The notes under the pieces: generated by a model
Seen by the model: only the letters and a program-made list of their open reading frames with translations
Told to the model about the DNA's origin: nothing
The model's database searches: none
Translations under genes and position numbers: made by a program
Assembly: GCA_019054805.1 (NCBI GenBank)
Contig: JAHQIY010000008.1
Span: 3,581,501-3,645,500 of the forward strand
Origin: Brachionus manjavacas
Taxonomy: Eukaryota > Rotifera > Eurotatoria > Ploima > Brachionidae
Direction: 5' to 3'
Length of the DNA stretch: 64,000 nt
In this document: positions 22,752 through 34,640 of the stretch, piece after piece
Layout of the letters: each line of letters begins with the position of its first letter
Position numbering within the stretch: position 1 is the first letter of the stretch

Positions 22752-25489
22752 TTTAAAAAAACTAAATTATGAAATTTTAGTTCATAAATTGATCTGCAGA
22801 TCATAAATTGATCGTATTCTGTATTGCTTGAATTTTTGAAATTGAAGCTTTAGAAATTTTTGAAAGAACAAAAAAAGAATAATCTATAATCGATCCAATT
22901 AAGGATCTAAAAATTCCTGTCAGCGTTTTTTTTGAGCTTCCATGTGTGAAAGAATCTTTATAATAATCAGTCTCTGTGCAAAATTTTCTTATATCCTTTC
23001 TATCTGTTGGTTAAAGTTTAAGCTTTGATCTAAAAATGCAGCCTAAAAAATTAACTTCTTTAGCTTGTGGTATTTGTTGATTACTCATAAAAAGATATAC
23101 TAGTTCTCGAAAATATTATGTAGTTACATTTGTGACCTGACATCTTTAGCCTCCGTTTGTAGAGCCAAGATTTCAAAATAGAAAAAAAGCTTAAATTTGA
23201 ATTATTATCTAATTAATTTTTAATTTTTTTCATGAGAGCAAAGACCATTTTTTTGTTATAGTAAAAATTTAAATTTGGTCTTTATTTTTGGAAAATATTC
23301 CATAATCAGACTATAATTAATCAGAATATAATTTCTCTATTACTTTTGGTCTTATCTTTTAAGAGACCAATTATCTGTCATCTAACTTCATTGGTAACGC
23401 TTTTTTTACCCATTTTTTTTTTACCAAAGTTCCTAATTTTTTCGAGGTATAGTTTTTTCTGTCACAGATAGTCAGCAAAAAATTTTATAGTAATGTTTCA
23501 TAAATGAATTTAACACTTATTGGAAAATTTTTAAATTAATACATTTACAAATCCATCTAAGTTAATTAATTGATTTTTAACTAAAGATTAATAGTGTGCG
23601 TCTAAACTTTTGTGCAAAAATTTTTGACTCAAATTTTTATGGCCTTTATTTAATTTAAATTTTTCAGATAAGTTTAAATTCGAATTATCATGTATTTTAT
23701 AACAATTTGTAGGGGAGAGTTAGTTTAATTAAAAATCGATTTTAATTTAATATATTTCTAAAACAAAATTTATTATTTATTATTTTTGTTAGTTTTTGTA
23801 TTTTCAAAAAGTGTTTAAAAGATAGAGTTTAATAAAAGCAAATAATTGAGCACTTAAATTTTTAAAACCTTCTTGAAGATTTTTTGCTTTAAGATTTGCT
23901 AAAATTGATTTTATAAAGTTTGTTGTTTTTAAAATACGAATTAGCTTTGAAAAAATAATTCTGATTAAAATTTAAAAAAGTTCAAATGGGAAAATCTAAA
24001 AAAGTCTAATTCAACCAAGGGATCAAAAAAATCAAATGACTTTTGATATTTTTTAAATTTTAAGCTAAGTTTGTTTATTAAAATTAAAACAATAAAATAT
24101 TAAACTTATAGTCTCTTATGGCGCAAATTTTATAAAAATAAATAACAAAATATTCTATAATCTAAAATGATTTAAATCATTGTGCATTTTTTGTGATAAA
24201 TAATGATTGTGAAAGCTTTTAGCGTAATGTTAAGAATAACTTTAATGCCAGAGTCGGAATATTAATTTAAAATTGAAAATTATTAAAATAATCTAGAGTT
24301 TTTTTGCATGCTTGTTTCAAGGTCGAAAAACATGTCTTGTGATTTTGATTTTGAAAATATCTCCACGGAACAACACCTTATAAGTTTATTAGAATCAAAT
24401 ATTTTGTTAAGTGAATTATTATCAATTTTTGAAAATCTGTTATTCAATTTGATGAATTGAAAAATTTTAAGCTTTACTTGGTATGGGGCAAAAAAAACGA
24501 GAAAAAAATTGTTAAATTTTATTTTAAAAAAGTTTTAGTTGAAAAAAATTAATTTAAAAAAGTTTGAAAAAAAAATTAGTTTTAATTTTGGTTCATCTTC
24601 AACTAAGAAAAAAAAGTCGAATAAGATTCCTAGCTTTGGTTACCAATTCCAGTATTGAGTTCACTTGACAAAATGACTGATTTGATTTAGTGATTAAAGC
24701 CACCTTTTTTTTTGTCTTTTTGTGTATGTTTTTTTTATGTACATCTTGATAATACTGTTCTGTTGGCCGCATGAGAGTCAAAAATTTAGTCAAAGATTCT
24801 GAGATCAAACTGGGGGTTTCAAAGAAAAACAGAAGCGAACCAATAATTGGAAAAATTAACCAAAACTTGGTTTCAAATTGCGACTCTTTGGAATAAATTG
24901 ACTAGAAAATTGAATTGTTTATATACAAGCTCATTAGTGTCTTAAGCTAGAAGTAGAACCGAAAGAAAAATAAAAAGGCATTTTCTATTAGTTCACTAAG
25001 TAATGCTCATTTTAAAAATTATAAAAAAAAAGTAAAAAAAGACTAGTTTTTTTCATTTAAAAATGACTTGGTTTTTTTTTGATTTTTCTCATTTTTTTTG
25101 TGTTGAGTGGAAATTTTTTCGGAATCTTGTCCAAATAATTGACCTTAAAAGAGAAAAAAAAATTAATTTAGAAAAGAGCAGAATTTTGAATAAAGGACGT
25201 CAATTAACACGGTTCAAAAAGCCCAGGGTCTAAAGACAAAGCTACATATCTAACATTTAATATCAAAACATATCATATCGTCAGCAACATACAACATCAC
25301 TCAGACATTACCTATTCAGTACTAGGCATCGATTGGATTTTTTTTCTCATTCAAAAAAAAAAAAATTTCTACAAATTGTCTTTAATTTTTCTGAAGTCCT
25401 TTATGTCACCATATTTTGATGAACAAAATTTTTGGTTATTTGTTTACTTACAAAATGACTAGAATTGTCAAAAGAAAAAATGTGCTTGT
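22752..25489. other. AT-rich intergenic DNA
   Basis: No gene, RNA or element could be supported in this 2.7-kb stretch between the integrase relic and the CELF gene. A 13-bp direct repeat TCATAAATTGATC occurs twice in tandem near 22780-22812. A 69-codon minus-strand frame at 24599-24808 has no recognisable domain. CELF 3'UTR sequence presumably occupies its right edge. Confidence 0.5.
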
Positions 25490-27357
25490 TCAGTATGGCT
25501 TGTTAGCGTCTTTGGGACGTTTAAGCTGAACCTTGAGACGCTTCATTCCTATTTGAAAGCCATTCATGGCCTGTATGGCCGCCTGTGCCGAATTCGGATT
25601 ATCGTAGCTAACAAAACCGAAGCATTTACTTTGATTAGTGGCTCGGTCTACATAGACCTTAGCGCTGATCACATTGCCAAACGGAACAAACATCTGGGCC
25701 AGCTCGTTGTCGCCAAAATCACTGGGCAAGTGATAAATGAACAAGTTGCAGCCTTCAGGGCCTTCTTTTTGAGCAGTCGGCCCTGTGCCAGTGGTTGGTA
25801 TGATCGCTTGAGCGAGTGGATAAGTCGGATAAGCAATACTTGCGTATTGAGGTATATAGGTCTGTAATTGGGAAGCATCTAGTCCATTGGCCGATACGAC
25901 TGGGTACTGTAGTCCGTTTGGGAAGAGTTCGGCGGCTCCGTTGGGCTGGCCGCCTGGGAAGTTGGCCAATGTGGGCGAGAGGATGGTGGGTGGCGCGCCC
26001 GACCCCTGGTTGGTGCTCACAGTTGTCGGCGTTACCGAGCCGTTTGAAATGCCGTTTACGGGCGTCATTTGTCCATTGGTCAGCGTTACCGGGCTGATGT
26101 ACGCTCCTTGGGCTGCTGCGTTCATCAGCGCCTGCTGCTGAAACATTTGTGTATAATTGCCGTACGAGGCAAACTGCTGCAAGATCAATGGGTTCAATAG
26201 TCCAAGAGGTCCTGTTAACTGTTGCATTCTTCTCAATTGACGTTCTTTTTCTGTATCGGCAAATTTGACCACTACGCTGCTTGATGCGCCCTTAAATTCA
26301 ACAAATTTATTTGAACAAGACATTCCACTGTGTCCAGGTTAGAAAAAAAAACGAAAAAATTTTTTAATATGCCATGATTAAAAAGGATTTTTTAGTTATA
26401 ATTGAAAAATAAAATGAATGCTCACTGCAAATGTTTGACTTCCGTGAATATGATTTATAGCTGATTGAGCCTCTGAATTTGTACTGTATTTGACGAATGC
26501 ACAACCTAATCAAAATCGAAATAAAAAATTTAAATTAAAATCTTTTTTATTTTAATGAATTTGACAAAAAAAAATGAAAAGGAAAAAATCGAAAAATTTC
26601 GCTTCAGGAAAGAAAATAAATCAATAAAAACACAAAAAGGAAAACAAATTAAAGAATGAGAGATTTTCTTTTTTAAACTAAAATCGCAGCTAGAGCGATT
26701 TTAGCACTGATTCCGGAGGACATGGCCAGCACAATATTTCGCATGGGCATTAACTTGATCTGTCAAGAGATCTAGTTTTTTATCTGCAGCTAATAGTGAC
26801 TAAAAATTTCCTCTCAGAAGAAATGTTGACGAACTAAATGCCTAATAGAATTTTAGAACTTGAGCTCGCGTGTCGCTTTGTCTCAATGGACTATAGTTTG
26901 ACAAAACACGTAATTAGAGCTGAATAGGCGCGAGCGCACACAGAGCCGAGATCATTTTTTCTGTTCTCGGCTTTTAACGGAAATAGCAATAATTTACTCA
27001 AAAACAACAACAACAACAACAATAGCTAAAATAATGAAAAAATGCATTTAGTTTGGAGCACATATTTGCTTCAACATTTATAATAAATCACATTAAATAT
27101 CGATTTTTTTTTCATCTGTCAAAGTTGTTCTCAAATTTTTTTATAAACTAATACAAAGTTCTGCTAGTTGATTGAACTTTATGCGGGTTAAATGACCTGT
27201 CAAAAACTCAACCCTGAGCACTAATTACCTTTGCTCTCTCCATTAGGACCTCTCAATATAGTGCATTCCTCAATAATGCCGTACGGCTCAAAAATTTTGC
27301 GCACGTCTTCTTCATTCATCTGCTTATTTAGCATTCCGACAAACAATTTTCTGTCCT
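25490..27357 (-). CDS. CELF: CELF/Bruno-like RNA-binding protein (CELF3-6 type), RRM2-linker-RRM3 exons
   Basis: Three minus-strand exons, 27229-27357, 26426-26505 and 25490-26290, join in frame. The first two encode RRM2: RNP2 LFVGML in [13 protein letters not shown] and RNP1 GCAFVKY, ending GSQTFA. The third starts [17 protein letters not shown], runs through an Ala/Gln/Asn/Thr-rich linker ([17 protein letters not shown]), then RRM3 with RNP2 LFIYHLP and RNP1 CFGFVSY, ending [15 protein letters not shown]. These strings match the CELF3/4/5/6 subgroup closely. CELF proteins bind GU-rich RNA and regulate alternative splicing, translation and mRNA decay. The 5' boundary at 27357 is a splice acceptor in phase 1, so coding exons lie upstream; candidates are annotated separately. 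RRM1, present in most CELF proteins, was not found in 27.4-38.8 kb by eye. Introns are 723 and 135 nt, with GC-richer codons in the last exon. Confidence 0.92.
26506..27228 (-). other. CELF intron splitting RRM2
   Basis: The GTAATT donor and TTAG acceptor split the glycine codon before CAFVKY in RNP1. The intron contains a (CAA) microsatellite at about 27001-27021 and a GC-richer patch at 26690-26960 without open reading frame support. Confidence 0.75.
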
Positions 27358-27849
27358 CTATCAACATCAAAATTAGAACAATCGTTAATTGATAGTTAAT
27401 CATTGAAATGATTCAATTAGGCAGGATTCATTGCAATTGAAAATTCTTCAACGCTCAGAAGCCTAGCATTGTTTATTTTAATTAAAGCCGGCTTTTATAA
27501 TGCGCCCTTGCTCTCCTATTTATAGAATGTCTCCGAACAGGCACATAGGTGACTGCACAGAAGTGAAGTGATCTTAAACTGCTGCTCAACCGAGACAAGT
27601 TTATGAACAACGAGCTCTGCACATTTACTACTCTACTTGACACAAACCACTCAGCTACATCATCGTATACCCTTGCAAACAAGATATCATATGTGAAGAA
27701 AATTTTCTATAACCTAACAGTCTAAATTCTTCATTAGAGGCATGCCCATTTCATCAAATAGAAGAAACTTTGTTCTAAAGATCAATTTTTTTAGAGTAAA
27801 AAATTTTCTAATAGAAGAAATAAAATCACTATTCTGTTACTGTGTTTTT

Positions 27850-28125
27850 TCGGCTCTCTAAAGCAAAGCAGAAAAATTTCTGTGCGTGGGCAAAGGACGC
27901 CAGTAGAGCATTCGATAGAGTGGATAGAGAAATAAATCTTAAAAAGATGATTGAAAAATTCGATCCTGAGATGTCGAATCAACCACAATTCTGCAGAACA
28001 AAAATGTGGTGGTCCACTATCGCCAAAACTCTTCTCAATTTACATAGAGGATCTAATCAGTGAAATCGTGGAAACTGATCTTTTCGTAGTCATAGACAAA
28101 AACAAAATTTTTCCTATTCAAAAAA
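27850..28125 (+). pseudogene. Non-LTR reverse transcriptase relic
   Basis: The plus strand encodes DASRAFDRVDREINLKKM (about 27897-27950) and, in another frame, GGPLSPKLFSIYIEDLISEI (about 28007-28066). These are the catalytic DxxxAFD and GxxQGxPLSPxLF motifs of non-LTR reverse transcriptases. The YADD motif is not preserved, and frame changes within about 270 bases show a dead 5'- and 3'-truncated copy. It lies antisense in the CELF intron next to the candidate first exon. Confidence 0.75.
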
Positions 28126-28361
28126 GTGAGTCAAAAAAAAAAAGAAAATTAACACTAGTCTATTAGAACTTTCTATTCTATAAGAAAAAAATACTTCATT
28201 CTTTTAGAGACTTCACTTTTTTTGGTAAAAAATTAGCCAACTTTTCATAGAAGTCGTTCTTTGTCAAGTCGGCAAAAAAGAGCAGAAAAAATAGCCAGCC
28301 CTAGCCTAAATTTTAAAATAATCATTATTTAATTGAATCATTTCTGGTCAACGGGTCTTAC

Positions 28362-28467
28362 CTGACGTAAGACAAGTGCCTGTGCTACTTGCTGCTTCGT
28401 TCAAGTTACACAAGGCCTTGTCGTTGTGCTGCGGACTCAAACAGTCTATCGGATCGATCATTATCAT
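28362..28467 (-). CDS. CELF: Candidate alternative first coding exon of the CELF gene (A)
   Basis: On the minus strand an ATG at 28465-28467 (a second at 28459-28461) opens 35 codons beginning MIMIDPIDCLSPQ and ending STGTCLTS plus one base. A strong donor CAG|GTAAGA follows. The phase (1) fits exactly the acceptor phase of the RRM2 exon ending at 27357, forming the codon GAG of EDRKLFVG. Coding status rests on the open frame, the near-consensus donor and the phase match. The exon could also have untranslated sequence upstream or be an internal exon with acceptor TTTAG at about 28523. Confidence 0.5.
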
Positions 28468-31400
28468 GGCCAATTGTGTCAATTGAAACTGTTCAGCGCT
28501 TTTTTTTAAAGCCCTAATTCACTAAATAATGATTATTTTAAAATTATTCGACTATAAAACCAGGCATAAAATTTAGCTAGCTAGTTTAAAAATAAAATAT
28601 TGATTTTTGCCACTTATTTTATACTTTATTGAGAATGTCCTTTCACAAATACTTGAAGCTAACATGAAACACTTAATTAAACAAAAAATTCGTTTATGCT
28701 CTCTTAAGCCCGATGAACAAATCGATGCAAGAGGATTTTGTGAGCGCGCGCGCACACACAAACGGCCAACGGCGATCGATAGTTATTAATTAGAAATGAA
28801 AACAGTGGGACTTAATCCATAATTATGTGGATTGATCAAACAAAGCCAAAGAGAGAGAGAGACAGACAGAAAGAGGAAAAAATCAATAATTGAATGATGA
28901 ACACGAACACGCGCTCAATTTTAACATGCAAATAAGATGACATAGAAGAGGAAATGAAATAGAAAAAAATGTTCTGTGGAAATTTTTAATACGACAAAAA
29001 AATCGATAATTGTCCATGTGACAAGGCCAGCAGGATTTTATTTAGTCTTGATAAAGACAGATGTCAAATGAAAAATCGATACTATCAATTGTGATTTAAT
29101 AAAAAAAATATGTCCACTCATAAATATTGATTTTTATGACTGCTAATCCGCATCTGTCCATGCCAAACTGATAAGCCCTGCGTTGAAAATTGATATATGA
29201 CTAAAATAAAATATAGTATTTCCTCGGTGGAAAGCACTCGAGAGAAATACTAGTCTTATCTTAATCTGAGTGCATTCTCTTATCTGAATATCGATATTTG
29301 CAAATTAAATTGGCTCTGCGAATTCATTTTGAGAATTTTTTTGTTTTTGCTAGGCAAATTTTTCAAGTAATATAGGTGAATTAAGAAAATTAATTTTGAT
29401 AATAAATTGAACCCAGAAGCAAACAAAATCCTACAACGCGGCGGCTTCAATTTAGCAAATAAAATAACACTAATCATTATTTTTAATTTTTTTAATTTAA
29501 TAACGCTAAGTGCTTAATTTAGAACTAAAAACGAAATTTGCTAATCGCTTTATGTACTTAAGAGCATGTTTTCATATTAATTTCGAAGCATATGCTTGTG
29601 CTTAGTGCCAAATTTAGAAAGTTTTCCATATTCTTCTCATTATAAGCACTAAAGCTTTTTGACGACAACTCTTCATACTGAACACAAATGAGATTATTTA
29701 ATTGACGAAAAAAAGCCTTTAAGCCTCTGATCGTCAAGTCGATTTTAGTTCTGTCAAATGCTTTGTGTGCTGCGGCAGGGCCAAAAATTTCAATCTATTT
29801 CCTCACCAAGAATAATGTAATTTTGAATGTATTAATTAAAAATATTACTCCTGTCTTACAGATTTCCCATTAACAGCTTCAAATAATTTTATTTTTATAT
29901 TTTTATTATTTTTTATCTACAACTCTCTCTCGAATGTTTACTCGAATTTTATTTTTCTAGCGCTCAAAAGTCAATTAACTATATTCTATTTATCATGAGG
30001 CTTAAAAGAAGGACTAAGTTCCATTCTGAGAAGCCTTGGGGAGAAATCTTTTTTAAACTATTCTTTTTAATTAAAAAAAATAAAAAATTACAGATTTCCC
30101 ATTAAAATTAAATCTAAACCAAACCAAAAAGAATAGAAAAAATTTATTATTTTATAATCAAAAATGTCACCAGTATTTTTTTGATGAATTCTAGAATTTT
30201 CAATCATCGTTCTCCATCTTTATGCCAATTATCTATTAATATTTTATATCAACACCAAACACCTCTTGGGTGATGAAAAAAAGAAAAAAAAAGAAGACTG
30301 TGAAAACAAAAAATTTAAGGACAGTTTAAGTGTCGGTAAAGCATTGAGTTGAATCCTTTAAAACTAACTTTTTTGGCATTAAGTCTAAAGACCGTAGTAA
30401 AGCTAAAAAACAATTTTTGACTCCAATCTTTTCCAATTTATGTCTTTTCAACTTTAATTTTTTTTAGCTTATTTTCTCTATTTTGATTCTTTTTTTTTTT
30501 TTTTTATCTAATTTTATTTTTAATTTAATTTTTTATTTTATTTTTAATTTATTCTGAAGGAGCTTTAGCTCGGTACAGAAAACAAATAAAATAAAAATAA
30601 ATAATTAACTTGCTAATCAGATCTTCAGTCTCTAAAGAAAAAAATGAATAGGTTTTATTTGATTATTTAAATATGTATGTCATGCAAAAATGAGGATTTA
30701 AACGAAGGCTCTTTTGCCACTCGTAAGAATCCTGATAACAAAAAAAATCTAAAAAAAAAAAAAAGCTCTATTAATATTCAACCAAATTATCGATTATTCA
30801 TCTTTTATAAAATTTTCTAGAAAAAAATCAGCTAACAAAACAAAGAGAATTTTTGATATAAATTAGAGAAAAAAAATCAGCAAATGAATAAAAATAAATG
30901 TCAATCTTATTTGAAATTCATTTGATCTAAATAATAGCTAATATTTAAAATCAAAATTTTCCATCTTACTCAAACAATAAAATCCGATGGAAAAAATGAG
31001 CAAAAATTATCTTAAGATCTTTAAAAAAAACTTCTAGATTAGAACAAAAAGCAATAAAAAAGCCAAATAGAACAGAATCGATAATCTTTCAGGACTTAGA
31101 TTATGTCAAATTCATTTTGCATAAAGAGAACTATTTCTAATTAAATAAAAACTGATTTAATTTTTAAAATGATCTCTGACAATTCCTAAATTCCACTCAG
31201 CTCGATCAATCAACACATCGAACTTTTTGGTTTATTAAGCAAACAATTTCCTAAATCCTTAAACAAAATAGCAAAAAAAATAAAGCCATGTTTTTATGAT
31301 ACTTAAACAGAATATTAAAATTAGTCTTTGATTTCTGCTAGCATTTAGAAAAAAATGGCATAGACAAATGAACAACTTGACAATTCAAAAGTAAAAAAAT

Positions 31401-31809
31401 GATTTATTAGAACTAAAAGCGTCAGAGTTTTACTCTGAGTGCAAATGAAAATTTTCTATTTTATCTTAGATCAAATCCAAAAGCAGAAAACAAAAAATGT
31501 ATCACCGTTGGTAACTAGGTTTCCTTACGCTTTGACGCTATTTACTGAAAATGGAGTGCAAATAGAATAAAACTCCAAAATCCGTTCTCGATCACCGACA
31601 ACAGAGTGGCAAAAATCAAAATTAAATAACTATTGCTATCTAAATAAATTTGTTTGAAAATTTCTCATTTTTTCTAAGGGAGGACGGCAGCCTTTTTTTC
31701 TCACATATCAACTCATAGGGTACACAATGATGAAAATGAAATAGATCTAGATTTTGCAATTGCTACCGAAATTGAATCATTTCAGATTGATGAAATAAGT
31801 TAAGCTTAC
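28468..31809. other. Long CELF intron or upstream region with repeats
   Basis: Mostly AT-rich non-coding DNA. It contains a GC/CA dinucleotide run near 28742-28760, a GA run near 28849-28870, a degenerate retroelement-tail-like sequence near 29997-30050, and a retrotransposon 3' tail at about 30423-30603. A 75-codon minus-strand frame about 29570-29800 (containing AHKAFDRTK) is open but unsupported. Confidence 0.45.
30423..30603 (+). repeat. 5'-truncated non-LTR retrotransposon copy (3' tail only)
   Basis: This 180-bp segment matches the 3'UTR of the retroelement at 59712-60785. Both contain AATCTTTTCCAATTTATGTC at the left, a T-rich middle, and TTCTGAAGGAGC followed by TAGCTCGGTACAGAAAACAA before an A/T-rich tail (AAATAAA repeats). 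It starts abruptly at 30423, as expected for 5' truncation during target-primed reverse transcription. Confidence 0.8.
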
Positions 31810-31840
31810 CTTTTTGTGTCTGGGCTGGTAATTGGTTCAT
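31810..31840 (-). CDS. CELF: Candidate alternative first coding exon of the CELF gene (B)
   Basis: On the minus strand ATG at 31838-31840 opens ten codons (MNQLPAQTQK) plus one base, followed by the donor AAG|GTAAGC. It ends in phase 1, like candidate exon A, so it is interchangeable with it in front of the RRM2 exon. Upstream sequence (31841-31990, minus sense) is comparatively GC-rich and could be a 5'UTR/promoter zone. Short length keeps confidence low. Confidence 0.4.
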
Positions 31841-32148
31841 TTTGGTGCAATGTATGACAATTATACACTAACAACAACACCAGGGATACAAGAACGATTT
31901 GACACGAAATGTGTGAATACTAACCAAGGTCACAACACGATCACGACGGTTAATACAAAGAAATGATCTTTAGTATTTTCTGCGCGTCACTAGCTCTGTT
32001 TTTACAATACCAAACAAATAATATCTAAATGCATAAAGACTTTAAATGGAAGCCTGTTTTAATCTAATTGATTTCAAAATAGCTTCACGATCAATTTAGC
32101 AATTTTTCAGCTTCAAGCAAATTATAAAGACAAAACTGTGGCTAAGCT

Positions 32149-32340
32149 ATGAAAAGAATATTCAGCCCGTTCCAGGATAATAAGCCTAGACGCTTTCGCA
32201 ACATGAAAAAGGTCCGATTAAGAGCTGATGAAAACAATCAGCCAAATCAAAGAACATGTCAAAATTGCAACAAAAAACAAAAACAAATCCTCATTGAAAT
32301 AACTTGAAATTCAGACGGAATACTTAAATCAAATTGTATT
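32149..32340 (+). pseudogene. Possible N-terminal relic of a non-LTR element (zinc knuckle to endonuclease start)
   Basis: An ATG at 32149 opens about 51 codons rich in Arg/Lys/Asn with a CxxC (TCQNCNKK), ending ILIEIT then TGA and continuing in the same frame NSDGILKSN. With the stop ignored, this resembles the ITWNxxGL start of APE-type endonuclease domains in non-LTR retrotransposons. It fits the retroelement debris around it, but the match is short. Confidence 0.3.
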
Positions 32341-33333
32341 TTCTGGAAATAAAAATTTTCATTTATTTTCCTCATAGCTTTTATTGATTGCTTGAATATA
32401 CAAAATTATTAGGAGAAAAATTTTAACAAAAATTTCAAGTCTTTTATTATTTGAAATTAAAAAAAGAGAACCGCTTGGCTCATTTGGCATACTTCAATCA
32501 GATTCTACTCGGAGTCTGAGAATTTCACCTGCCAATTTTAGAGCAAAAGATAAGCAACTGATTTGACTATCTAATTACAGACTCTAGCTTTCCGAGCATA
32601 CCAAATTGGCCCTTTAAAATTTACTTCCTTGCACTAAATTTCGTCACGAAATGCAACCCACTAAGATAGAACGAGAAATGATTTTTCTAAATCAGTATTT
32701 GCTTTGTAGTTTTAAATGAAATCATTTTTGTTTTTTTGCATTAGGGTTAAGCTCAAATTTTTCAACAATTTTCCATAACCTATCGATGGAGAATAATCAT
32801 AATTAAAGACTAATATTTCAAATTATGATTATTTATGTCGCATGCAACAAGAGCATTGACAGCAAATAACCAAATAATTATTTTTTTTCTTCCGCTCATT
32901 TTTTAGGAGTTATCGATCGAATTTTTTGATTTAGAGTGAAAATTTTCTATCTAATAATAAGAAATATTTACTGCCTTTGTCTGTGCCAGGGTGTGCACAA
33001 AAGATTTGTGATGAATGAAAAAATAGCTGAATTATTAAGTTGTAGAGTAAGGAAGCATAACAAAAAAAATATTGTCAAATTATAATTTTCTTGAATGAAT
33101 GGGCTGAAAGAAAAATTAAATTGATTGAAATATTGAGATCCAGAATCGATAATTACTCAATTAGTTGTTTCTCTCCTGAGTGCGTATTAGACTGCTTGGG
33201 GATCTAACTTTTTTATGTGTAAAAAAATTTTTGCATATTTTCTGACATAAATAATTTGAAAAATTAAATTTAAAATTTGAAAATTTTTAATCCAAAAACA
33301 TCCTAACTTTATTAAATCAGAAATTTACTAATA

Positions 33334-33395
33334 AGAGGGCTGAAAAGAGGGATTAAACCGCTTGAAACTGCCCTGGAGTCCAACTCCAAAAAAAA
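33334..33395 (+). repeat. Retroelement 3'-tail-like sequence
   Basis: AAGAGGGCTGAAAAGAGG...CTGCCCTGGAGTCC resembles the sequence AAGAGGGCTGAAAAGAAGG...CTGCCCTGG at 34551-34594, which ends the retroelement copy beginning at 33890, and a more diverged copy near 29997-30045. It is probably the 3' end of a 5'-truncated copy. Confidence 0.5.
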
Positions 33396-33889
33396 ATCAT
33401 AGATGTCAAAGTTGAAATTGTTCCACTTGAGCGAATACAAAATGGATCATACTTTTGTTTACCTAAACAAAACCGAAAATAAAAATAATAAGCGAAAATT
33501 TTGTTTCAAGCTATTTATTTATTCTATTGAAAATCGATTTTAATACAATTTTTTTAATTTTTCTTAAAAATAGTTTTAGTCGGAAGTTGACAAAAAAAAA
33601 ATACTTTTTATATTTTACGCAAACTAAAATCAATCAAAAATTCTCTTTTATAAAAAGAAAAGGCAAACTATTTGTGCAGTCAACATCAAATCTTTTAAAT
33701 AATTGAATCGAAAAATGAACAAAAAATATATCTTTTTTAAAAAAATATCGATTTTCAGACCTCTTATAAATTTAAAATTACTTTTTAATCCTACGCTTGA
33801 ACCCAATCTACTTAAATAAAATCAAATTTATCTGAATTGATTATGTGATATTTATAAGAGCTACAATATCAGAGCTGGGCATCGAAAGA

Positions 33890-34640
33890 ACTATGAGAAA
33901 ACGAATGGAATGAAAATAAAAATCGGAAACAGTCAAATCCCAATTGAATCCAATCCGACATTCCTTGGTTAAAAATTAGATCCTAAGATTGACTACAAAG
34001 AACATCTAAAGATAATCAACTCAAAACAAATCTCCAAAATTAATCTAATCAGGAAGGCTAAGAGCTTTAAGTGGGGATCCTCAATAAAAATCAATAGAAT
34101 GCTTTATATGTCTCTCATAAGATCACTTTTCGACTACTGCTTTATAATACTTCAATCGGGTACCCAGAAGATTAAATCCGAAATTCAAAAAATGCAAAAT
34201 CGGATTTTGAAAATCATCAAATATTTCCCGCTAAAGACAAGTATCAAAACAATTCATAAAGAATTAAAAGTCGATCTGGTCGATGACAGAGTAAACAAGC
34301 TATTTTTGAAATTTGTTGCTACAAAGCAGAACCATGAATTAATAGCTGAGGAAATAAAGGACTATCTGGTTCATTTAAGCACTAACAGAAACAACTCAAA
34401 ATACAAAACTCCATTCGATACTATACCTTACCTGCCAAGTACATAGCTGAATCTACTTAACAATTTAAATACAAATTATAAAAAAAAAAAACATTCCTAA
34501 TTTTTTTTTTTTTTTTATAATCTAAATTTTGTAAAATTAAAATTGCTAACAAGAGGGCTGAAAAGAAGGCTATGCCATTCGGAGCTGCCCTGGAAATTCC
34601 CCTTTCCTAAATTATCTTTTAAATAAATAAAAATATAAAA
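33890..34640 (+). pseudogene. Non-LTR retrotransposon 3' portion (RT C-terminal domain plus 3'UTR)
   Basis: The frame encodes TFLG*KLDPKIDYKEHL (33960-34010, one TAG/TAA-type stop), then INLIRKAKSFKWGSS and a 115-codon open stretch (34099-34446) with RMLYMSLIRSLFDYC, KIQ-like EIQKMQNRILKII and a helical tail. This order (FLGxxLD, LYxxLIRSxxDY, MQNRxLRxI) is the thumb/post-palm region of Jockey-like non-LTR reverse transcriptases. After the stop comes a 3'UTR with A and T runs and the GAGGGCTGAAAAGAAGG sequence, ending in an AAATAAATAAAA tail near 34640. The 5' part is missing. The family differs from that at 59.7 kb in both protein and tail. Confidence 0.75.

Noticed and set aside
25553..26141. 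Plus-strand open frames opposite the CELF last exon
   Set aside because: Shadow frames created by the GC-richer coding exon on the other strand.
28741..28875. GC/CA and GA dinucleotide runs as a regulatory element
   Set aside because: Ordinary microsatellites; nothing ties them to a promoter.
29570..29800. Minus-strand 75-codon frame containing AHKAFDRTK as another reverse transcriptase
   Set aside because: Only a four-residue resemblance (AFDR) to RT motif A and no further motif in any frame nearby.
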